NCBI GenBank assembly: GCA_013152075.1
Contig: JAADHD010000360.1
Location: 1-5,039, forward strand
Direction of reading: 5' to 3'
Origin: Verrucomicrobiota bacterium
GTDB taxonomy: Bacteria > Verrucomicrobiota > Verrucomicrobiia > Verrucomicrobiales > DEV007
Length of the DNA stretch: 5,039 bases
Under the pieces are notes generated by a model. It was not told the origin of the DNA and searched no databases. It saw only the letters and a list, made by a program, of their open reading frames with translations. This document shows positions 1 to 5,039 of the stretch, piece by piece (positions within the stretch are counted from its first letter, which is position 1; each line of letters opens with the position of its first letter). The translations under genes and the position numbers were made by a program.

Positions 1-13
1 CGGCCCTTTTCAC
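1..13 (-). CDS. Possible start of a further operon gene (5' tip only)
   Basis: After the TPR gene's stop the minus strand offers a GTG at 13 to 11, followed by AAA AGG GCC (M-K-R-A) up to the window edge. A purine-rich GGAAAG lies six bases before it, a weak ribosome-binding-site candidate. The basic start M-K-R would suit a signal peptide or membrane protein, but four codons cannot identify a family. The spacing of 33 bp from the TPR stop would fit a fourth operon gene. The real start could equally lie outside the window. Confidence 0.2.
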
Positions 14-46
14 CTTGGGCTTTCCGTCGTATCCTAGTGAGGAGTA

Positions 47-2623
47 TTACTTCTCAGGCCGGTCCCAGATGAAATGTTTGAGCCGGATACGGTCGGCGAG
101 CCTGGCGGCTTCGATGGCTCGAGAGCTTCCCGAGTTGGCGAGGCTATCCGCAATGAGTATGGCATCATGCCATTCTTTCTTATTTTCAAGCAAACGAATG
201 GCTCCCAGTCCAGCTCGGAAAAACCATTCCATCTGAGCTACCGTCGCTTCAGAGTTGGTGCCTTCTGCCAGTCGATCCGATTTTACCACATCTGTGTAAG
301 TATTGAGTGCTTCATCTATTCGGCCAAGGCGTTCAAGGCATTTGGCCTTGCGGACAGCTGCTTGATTTCGCCAGGCTTGGGAAGCCTTGGGCTCGCTAAG
401 GATGCTATCAAATGATTTAAGCGCACTTACCAATAGATTAGTTTTGTCAGCATGAGAGGAGGCGGCGTTGAACATGGCTTGTCCTTGATCAGCCAGAACG
501 GCAAGCTTCAGTTCGAGCGGTGGGGCGATATCAGAATTGAGGATGCTGTCAAAAGCAGTGATGGCATCATCGAATTCGTCTAGCTTCAATTTGTAAAGGC
601 CCTGCTCGTGACGGGCATAGAGGGAGAGCGGATTCGCGATGTTCTTAGCCAGTCTGGCCCAGAGTTCAATCGCCCGATCACGGTCTTCGGCCTGCATTGA
701 GAGGCTGGCGGCTTTACCTGCGGAAAAAAGAGCGGCTCCATACAGGGATGATTGGGGGTGGTTTGCCGCTAACTGCTCCAAGGCGACGACGGCCTGGGAA
801 AAATCTTTTTCCCGATAGTATGCGCCACCAAGTTTCAATCTGATTTCCGGAGCACGACGGGATTGCGGCCAGTGATCGAGGTAAATTTGAGCTTGTTCGA
901 TGGCGGCGAGATGGTTGCCGTCAATTTTTTCGACCCACACGGCGATGTAGTCCAGAGCTTCTTTTTGCTGGAGGGAAAGCTGTTTTTCTGAAGCCAGTTG
1001 CAACTGTTCTCTGGCAGAAACCGGCTTGGAGGGGATTTCGTTGAGATACAATTCAGCCAGAGCAAAGTGGGCATCGGCAACCCGCAAATGCTGGGGGTGC
1101 TTTTCCAAAAACAGGGAGAGAGTGTCAAAAGCTTGAGTGGCAGAATTCGAGGCTTGGTAGAGGGCTTGCTCGAGAAGTAGTTCTGCCTGGAGATCGGTAT
1201 TTTCACTTTGGCCCAGCAGCCTCTGGTACTGGGTGAAAGTTTTTTCATCTCCCGCATACAGAGCGGTAAGAGCTACGTTGAAGCTACCGGTTGCGGATGC
1301 GTTGGGTGTTTCAGAGGCAGTGCTTGATTCAAGAAAGCTTTTCTCAGCTTTCACAAAATCCCCTTGCTTGAAGTCTGCAAGCGCTTCCAGATGCAAGCGC
1401 TTGGAACGGTTTTCGGGAGACAGCGCTGCTTGTTTAAGTTTGGATAAAAGGGAGCGTGCTTGGACGGCCTCGTCCTGGATAATAAGAAGCCCGGCTAGCG
1501 CCAGGGCAGCGGGCGTATGAAGCGAGTGGTCAGGGTGGGCTTTTAAAAAGGCTTCAAGATCTTGTTGAGCTTTTAGTGCTTGCCCGGAACCTATTGAGGT
1601 TAGAGCCAGATAATATTGGGAATATATCTGGCGGTCGAGGTGAGTGTTTTTTTCTTCACTCCATTGAGTGAGGTTCCGGGCGGTTTCAGCTTGAGTGAAT
1701 GCGCCGGATTTTGCTAATTTTTCAAAAGCCAATGGAAGAAGGCTATCGTCCGGGTGGTGTTTGATTAGATGCAACCAGTGGTTGATTGCCTCTTCGTTCT
1801 GACCGTCGGAGAGGAGTGCGTCGCCGAGAAGAAGCGCTGCTTTTTGGTGAAGTTCTCTGGCGTATGGTTCTTCGTTTTTTCTCAGCTTTTCGAGATAGGA
1901 AATAGCCTTTGTATAATCGGATTGCAGTAGCGCGATTTGTGCGAGTAGAAAACTGTGTAAATTGAGGGCCGCCTGACCTTTGATAGGGTGAAGGTTCAAC
2001 AATGCCTGAGCTTCCAGGGCCTTATCGTGTTGGAGGTAGATCTCGGCGCCGGTAAGTTGAGCCCAGGAAACGGTTTCCGGATCAGAAGAGGTTAAGAGCG
2101 GTTGAAGATTGACGAGGGTAGTTTCGAGATCTTCGTGCTTCGTCTGGATACGGGCCAGGGTGAGGGTGATCCAGTTTTGATAGGAAGATTCAGGATCGGA
2201 GGAGAGTTGCTTGAGGATTGATTCGGCTTGGTCGAGTTGCTTGCTTTCCACCAGGGCCATGGCTTTCCAGAATTGAGCGTCCTTTAATTGCTGGAGGGCG
2301 GGATATCGATCGAATAGCTCCAGCGCTTGTTGATGGTTGCCGCAACGAATTTGCGATTCCAGTAATAGGAGCGTGATTTTTTCCTTGTCTGCTCCGGTTA
2401 AAGAGGGGTTGTCGTCGTTGAGCAAAAATTCTAGTTTCTGCGCGGCGAGAGAGGGGGAGCCTTCAGTCAGTACCTGAATGGCTTGCTGATAGTCTTTCGA
2501 AGAAGCAAGCTCAGCGCGGCTTAAGTTGGGAGGGAGTGAGAGCAGGGCAAGAGTCAGGCACAAAAAGTTACATTCCCGCAAGCGGGCCGTCCGGTAGATG
2601 AATTGACTGACAGGTCGTATCAA
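47..2623 (-). CDS. Large exported tetratricopeptide-repeat (TPR) protein
   Basis: An intact 858-codon frame. From the first start, residues 21-30 form a leucine-rich hydrophobic core (LCLTLALLSL) after basic residues, with a likely signal peptidase I site after LSRA at residue 37. The mature protein is therefore probably periplasmic or on the outer envelope. The rest is almost entirely degenerate helix-turn-helix repeats of TPR type: A/L/Y/G spacing with a Pro near the repeat end, for example about residues 264-291, 337-364, 515-530, 595-622 (GGAYYREKDFSQAVVALEQL) and 757-780. No catalytic domain is visible. TPR arrays are protein-binding scaffolds, so a role in envelope assembly or a complex is inference only. 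The start is a TTG overlapping the upstream DUF5069 stop as TTGA, which implies translational coupling. A second TTG at codon 15 (2581-2579) would leave a more compact signal peptide and is a real alternative. Neither has a clear Shine-Dalgarno sequence. The stop is TAA. The specific function is unknown. Confidence 0.88.
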   Translation of the reverse strand: MIRPVSQFIYRTARLRECNFLCLTLALLSLPPNLSRAELASSKDYQQAIQVLTEGSPSLAAQKLEFLLNDDNPSLTGADKEKITLLLLESQIRCGNHQQALELFDRYPALQQLKDAQFWKAMALVESKQLDQAESILKQLSSDPESSYQNWITLTLARIQTKHEDLETTLVNLQPLLTSSDPETVSWAQLTGAEIYLQHDKALEAQALLNLHPIKGQAALNLHSFLLAQIALLQSDYTKAISYLEKLRKNEEPYARELHQKAALLLGDALLSDGQNEEAINHWLHLIKHHPDDSLLPLAFEKLAKSGAFTQAETARNLTQWSEEKNTHLDRQIYSQYYLALTSIGSGQALKAQQDLEAFLKAHPDHSLHTPAALALAGLLIIQDEAVQARSLLSKLKQAALSPENRSKRLHLEALADFKQGDFVKAEKSFLESSTASETPNASATGSFNVALTALYAGDEKTFTQYQRLLGQSENTDLQAELLLEQALYQASNSATQAFDTLSLFLEKHPQHLRVADAHFALAELYLNEIPSKPVSAREQLQLASEKQLSLQQKEALDYIAVWVEKIDGNHLAAIEQAQIYLDHWPQSRRAPEIRLKLGGAYYREKDFSQAVVALEQLAANHPQSSLYGAALFSAGKAASLSMQAEDRDRAIELWARLAKNIANPLSLYARHEQGLYKLKLDEFDDAITAFDSILNSDIAPPLELKLAVLADQGQAMFNAASSHADKTNLLVSALKSFDSILSEPKASQAWRNQAAVRKAKCLERLGRIDEALNTYTDVVKSDRLAEGTNSEATVAQMEWFFRAGLGAIRLLENKKEWHDAILIADSLANSGSSRAIEAARLADRIRLKHFIWDRPEK

Positions 2624-3144
2624 ATTTTATCGTGGGATTTGATATAGTTAAGAACCTTGCTGTCATCGTCTCCAGCGGACCAGACGACGCGCAAAAAATC
2701 TGCAGGAGCAATGTCATTTCTTCTGAGGAAGTCTCGATCTCCGCCACAGCAAAACATGCTCTCAGGATGTAACTCGCCACGAAGCTTGGCGCGAGCCTTG
2801 GCTAGGATGCGAGGCAGCCATACATGACCTTCAAGATCGGAATCTTTGGCAGGGAGGTCTGCCGGCATGACCCTGAGTTCACTGTGTTTTCCTTCTTGAA
2901 CCACATCGAGGTAGTCGCGTCTGGCGGCGGCGATCATCAAGGCTGTGCTGGGTGAGGGGTCGGCGTGTACCGCAAAGTCTTCGACGTAATCAAAAAATTC
3001 CTGCGCTTGGCAGCCGATTTTTTTGAGGAATTCAAGGTCACTTTCGTCATACCAGGTGTTGTAGTCCGTGTCGCCACCTCGATAGCTCGCCAGGCAACGT
3101 TCATAGAGATTGGTGAAGGTGAAGTCCCAAGAGTATTTTTTCAT
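2620..3144 (-). CDS. DUF5069 domain-containing protein
   Basis: A 174-residue protein from ATG at 3144. There is no signal peptide or membrane segment, so it is probably cytoplasmic. The sequence resembles the DUF5069 family as I recall it: an N-terminal aromatic segment (KKYSWDF), then FFDYVEDF (about 50-57), an AARRDYLDVVQ segment (73-83), WLPRILAKARAKLRGEL (109-125), FCCGGDRDFL with paired Cys132 and Cys133 (131-140), and DFLRVVW followed by an acidic GDDD (149-162). The family has no established biochemical role that I know of, and the conserved basic helix and CCGGDR segment give no recognised active site. An upstream non-ATG start at 3264 would add 40 low-complexity Ser/Pro-rich residues and overlap the nadA 3' end, so I reject it in favour of MKKYSW. 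The gene begins 23 bp after the nadA stop and its TGA overlaps the TPR start, which indicates one transcript. No Shine-Dalgarno motif precedes the ATG. Confidence 0.87.
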   Translation of the reverse strand: MKKYSWDFTFTNLYERCLASYRGGDTDYNTWYDESDLEFLKKIGCQAQEFFDYVEDFAVHADPSPSTALMIAAARRDYLDVVQEGKHSELRVMPADLPAKDSDLEGHVWLPRILAKARAKLRGELHPESMFCCGGDRDFLRRNDIAPADFLRVVWSAGDDDSKVLNYIKSHDKI

Positions 3145-3167
3145 AATGGTGTGATTTGAAATGGAGT

Positions 3168-4112
3168 TTATCGGCTGAGCTCGAGCATTTTTTGAAGAGG
3201 GGCTTCGGCTCGGTTGCGTATATTTTCGGGCAGGATGAGTTCCGGACTGAGATTGAGAAGGCAATCATGCAGTTTCTGCAGGGTATTCATTTTCATGAAT
3301 TTGCAATCGGCGCAGTTGCATCGATCGGTCGGACCGGCGATCAGATTTTTGTCGGGTGCTTCTTTCTGCAAGCGGTGCAACATGCCGCTCTCAGTTATAA
3401 CAATGATGTTTCTAGCAGGAGAGTTTTGGCAGAAGGTGATCATTTTTTCCGTGGAGCACACTTCGTCAGCCAAAAGACGGACGGCGGTGGTGCACTCCGG
3501 ATGAGCGACTACGGCTGCGTCCGGGTATTCATCTTTGATTTTTTGAATGCTGTCACGGGTAAATTCTACATGCACATAACAGGCTCCCTGCCAGAGGTCC
3601 ATCTTACGGCCGGTTTGCTGGATCACCCACTCGCCGAGATTTTGATCCGGCACAAAAAGTATCGGGCGGTCTTCAGGCGCGGCTTCGACGATTTTGACTG
3701 CGTTGCCGCTGGTGCAGATACAGTCGCACAGTGCTTTTACTCCAGCGCTGCAATTGATGTAGGCAATGACGTAATAGTTCTTGTCTTTGTTCGTTTCCAA
3801 AAAGGCTTCGAGTTCTGGCGCGGGACAGGATTCTTCAAGCGAGCAACCGGCATCTTTGTCGGGCAGGATCACTGTTTTTTTCGGATTCACGATTTTTGCA
3901 GTTTCCGCCATGAAATGAACTCCGCAAAAAGCGATGACGTCCGCATCGGTTTCGCTGGCTCGATAGGCGAGGCCCAGAGAATCTCCTACGTAATCCGCGA
4001 TATCCTGAATCTCGCCAATCTGATAGTTGTGCGCCAGAATGACGGCGTTGCGTTCTTTTTTTAGAGCGAGTATCTGCTCGCGAAGATCGGTGCCTGTGGC
4101 AATGGCTGACAT
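3168..4112 (-). CDS. nadA: Quinolinate synthase NadA
   Basis: NadA condenses iminoaspartate (from NadB) with dihydroxyacetone phosphate to give quinolinate in de novo NAD synthesis, using an oxygen-sensitive [4Fe-4S] cluster in the cytoplasm. The 314-residue product has the three homologous family segments. Landmarks are AHNYQ (27-31), GVHFMAETAKI (64-74), DKDAGCSL with Cys90, YINCSAGVKA (118-127), CTSGNAV (133-139), PDQNLG (155-160), WQGACYVH with Cys178 and His181, AHPEC with His204, and CNCADCKFMKMN with Cys270. Cys90, Cys178 and Cys270 match the three cluster ligands known in E. coli (C113, C200, C297). The length fits the shorter NadA type. I chose ATG at 4112 (MSAIATG). An in-frame TTG at 4190 would add 26 residues unlike any NadA N-terminus. 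Two oddities stand out. The usual Gly of the GST motif is Cys219 (VCST), and the protein is rich in cysteine (15 residues). It is the probable first gene of the nadA-DUF5069-TPR unit. nadB and nadC are not in the window. Confidence 0.97.
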   Translation of the reverse strand: MSAIATGTDLREQILALKKERNAVILAHNYQIGEIQDIADYVGDSLGLAYRASETDADVIAFCGVHFMAETAKIVNPKKTVILPDKDAGCSLEESCPAPELEAFLETNKDKNYYVIAYINCSAGVKALCDCICTSGNAVKIVEAAPEDRPILFVPDQNLGEWVIQQTGRKMDLWQGACYVHVEFTRDSIQKIKDEYPDAAVVAHPECTTAVRLLADEVCSTEKMITFCQNSPARNIIVITESGMLHRLQKEAPDKNLIAGPTDRCNCADCKFMKMNTLQKLHDCLLNLSPELILPENIRNRAEAPLQKMLELSR

Positions 4113-4300
4113 GGTTTTGTGTCCGGAATAAGTTAAAACGGAAACGATAGTGTTACAGGGAAGCGAAACGCACTGAACGCCAATTGTCAACGGGGATAGG
4201 GGAAGAAAATTGGGATTAAAAGTGATAAGCTCCTGTTGGGGTTCTTGGCTTGAGATATTAGCTTTGACAAATTCCTGTAATCACTGTTCTCTGAAATTCG
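4113..4300. promoter_or_regulatory. Divergent intergenic region, nadA / small exported protein
   Basis: These 188 bp separate the divergent starts of nadA (minus) and the small exported protein (plus), so they must hold promoters for both if those gene calls are right. A perfect TTGACA lies on each strand: 4190-4185 facing nadA and 4264-4269 facing the plus-strand gene. Neither has a good -10 hexamer at 16 to 18 bp (TTCGCT and TTCTCT match poorly), so both may be chance. The stretch is locally AT-rich around 4200-4300. I see no operator-like palindrome, riboswitch or terminator in it. Confidence 0.35.
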
Positions 4301-4630
4301 ATGCGTATTATTTCCCTGATATTTATTGCATTTATTACGGCCGCGCTTGCTTCGTCCTGCGTGAATAGAATTCGCGATTCCAAGGGAGACGTGATCAATG
4401 AATGCCCAGTTCACCATATCTCATTTGAGAGCATTGCAGTAGAAACCGTATATGGTATGCCGAGAAGAGATTCCTCCGCTTCGTATGAGGTATCCAAGGC
4501 GGAATTCCCCTATGCTCGGACTCGATCCCTGCGAGGCTGTATGGTTGGACCTTTTTCTCGATTTAATAAGTATGACAGGGTTCGCGCCTGTTTGGACTGT
4601 AATAGAGCGAAGGAGGAGTATTCGGAATAA
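4301..4630 (+). CDS. Small exported (lipo)protein with CxxH and CxxC motifs
   Basis: A 109-residue protein from ATG to TAA. Residues 1-17 form a signal peptide: MR, then a hydrophobic stretch of Ile, Phe, Ala and Leu. It ends in LASSC with Cys20, which can be read as a lipobox (lipoprotein, Cys20 acylated). The -3 residue is Ala rather than Leu, and ALA at 15-17 is also a good signal peptidase I site, so the anchoring is uncertain. The mature part has CPVHH (35-39), VYG (50-52), EFPYA (68-72), RGC (78-80) and CLDC (97-100). The pair CxxH plus CxxC could supply four metal ligands, which suggests a small zinc-binding fold, but this is inference. It resembles small uncharacterised bacterial proteins with a CPxH…YG…FP…GC…CxxC pattern that I recall only loosely, so I assign no function. 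It faces bioF tail to tail, with a 31-bp gap. No Shine-Dalgarno sequence precedes the ATG. Confidence 0.75.
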   Translation: MRIISLIFIAFITAALASSCVNRIRDSKGDVINECPVHHISFESIAVETVYGMPRRDSSASYEVSKAEFPYARTRSLRGCMVGPFSRFNKYDRVRACLDCNRAKEEYSE

Positions 4631-4661
4631 GTCTGGAGTGATGCCGTCTCAATTTATAGCT

Positions 4662-5039
4662 CTACATTTGGCAGGACGCCAGCGTATCAATAAGATGATC
4701 GATCTGTTCACAGCTATGGGTAGCGGAGAGCGTGATTCTTAAACGGGCCTGATCTCTGGGGACGGTTGGATAGCGGATGGCGGGAATGAGTAAACCCTCG
4801 GAATAAAGTCGAGCTGAGAGGTTCAGGGCATCCTGGGAAGATCCGATGATTAGCGGAAGTATGGGACTTTGCGAAGTTTGAATCTGGTCGATGGAACCGC
4901 TGACTTGCTCGATATGATGGCGGAGTTTTTTTCGCAACTGCTCGCCTTCATCACTGACTAACAGTTTGATCGCGACAAGAGACGCAGCGGCAGTGGCGGC
5001 AGGGGGGGCGGTTGAATAAATAAAGCTGCGTGCCCGGTT
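4662..5039 (-). CDS. bioF: 8-amino-7-oxononanoate synthase, C-terminal part (5' end outside window)
   Basis: BioF joins pimeloyl-ACP or pimeloyl-CoA to L-alanine in a PLP-dependent decarboxylating reaction, the first step of biotin ring assembly. The frame is open from the right edge to TAG at 4664-4662, giving the last 125 of about 380-400 expected residues. The visible part starts with NRARSFIYSTAPP, the conserved segment following the PLP domain, then a helical stretch with SDEGEQLRKKL. SPILPLIIG (about 58-66), GLLIPAIRYPTVP (82-94) and ARLRITLSATHS (98-109) follow. These align well with the E. coli BioF C-terminus, including the Arg of the AIRxPTVP motif; the following residue is Tyr instead of Pro, a variation also seen in homologues. 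The PLP-binding lysine lies outside the window. The related enzyme 2-amino-3-ketobutyrate CoA ligase (kbl) is the main alternative, but the NRAR and PTVP segments favour BioF. The true start is not visible; a TTG at 4937 is internal. Confidence 0.9.
   Translation of the reverse strand, partial: NRARSFIYSTAPPAATAAASLVAIKLLVSDEGEQLRKKLRHHIEQVSGSIDQIQTSQSPILPLIIGSSQDALNLSARLYSEGLLIPAIRYPTVPRDQARLRITLSATHSCEQIDHLIDTLASCQM

Noticed and set aside
835..1257. A 140-codon minus-strand frame inside the TPR gene
   Set aside because: It is an alternate frame of the intact 858-codon TPR frame, and its Ser/Pro/Lys-rich translation looks like out-of-frame reading.
3145..3264. A 40-residue N-terminal extension of the DUF5069 protein
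   Set aside because: It uses a non-ATG start, overlaps the nadA 3' end and is low-complexity. The ATG at 3144 gives a natural N-terminus and normal operon spacing.
3285..3300. A perfect small hairpin ATTCAT-TTTC-ATGAAT
   Set aside because: It falls in the NadA codons for the conserved KFMKMN segment. The stem is short and AT-rich, so it is explained by coding constraint.
3156..4064. A 302-codon open frame on the plus strand, antisense to nadA
   Set aside because: It lies opposite a convincing NadA with all three cluster cysteines. Its translation shows no recognisable family motif, and long antisense frames are common opposite genes with such codon use.
4113..4190. A 26-residue N-terminal extension of NadA from a TTG
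   Set aside because: The residues have no likeness to NadA N-termini, and this stretch is better read as the leader region.
4185..4269. Two TTGACA words as confident sigma-70 promoters
   Set aside because: Neither has a reasonable -10 hexamer at 16-18 bp, so they are mentioned only as weak candidates within the intergenic region.
4187..4417. A 76-codon minus-strand frame across the divergent intergenic region
   Set aside because: It overlaps the small exported-protein gene on the opposite strand and shows no signal peptide, domain or ribosome-binding site.
4452..4742. A 96-codon plus-strand frame overlapping the small exported-protein gene and the bioF tail
   Set aside because: It is a shifted frame of the exported-protein gene that runs on antisense to bioF, with no supporting motif.
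5002..5008. A run of seven G bases that could mark a slippage site or sequencing error
   Set aside because: The BioF reading frame continues correctly through it (Pro-Pro-Ala in the STAPPA segment), so there is no sign of a frameshift.

Overview
The window is ordinary, gene-dense bacterial chromosome of roughly even base composition. I see no RNA genes, mobile elements or CRISPR. The DUF5069 protein, together with a secreted TPR protein and the sequence style of NadA, suggests a member of the Verrucomicrobiota, perhaps the Opitutae. This is inferred from family distribution as I remember it, not shown by a marker gene.

Layout. Most of the window (about 47 to 4112) is a minus-strand, probably co-transcribed array. 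In transcription order it holds nadA (quinolinate synthase, 4112 to 3168), a DUF5069 protein (3144 to 2620) and a large exported tetratricopeptide-repeat protein (2623 to 47). nadA and the DUF5069 gene are 23 bp apart. The DUF5069 stop and the TPR start overlap as TTGA. A further minus-strand gene may begin at a GTG at position 13, but almost nothing of it is visible.

To the right is a 188-bp divergent intergenic region. It is followed by a plus-strand gene for a small exported, probably lipid-anchored protein of unknown function with CxxH and CxxC motifs (4301 to 4630). Facing it, 31 bp away, is the C-terminal third of bioF (8-amino-7-oxononanoate synthase), which runs off the right edge on the minus strand.

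Function. Two enzymes of cofactor synthesis are present: NadA for NAD and BioF for biotin. They are separated by the small exported-protein gene and need not be co-regulated. The DUF5069 protein and the TPR protein are uncharacterised, and their link to NadA rests only on position. None of the four complete genes has a recognisable Shine-Dalgarno sequence. I found no convincing new multi-gene system. The points most worth a second look are the nadA-DUF5069-TPR linkage, the small cysteine-motif exported protein, the SD-less starts, and a Gly-to-Cys change in a usually conserved NadA motif.
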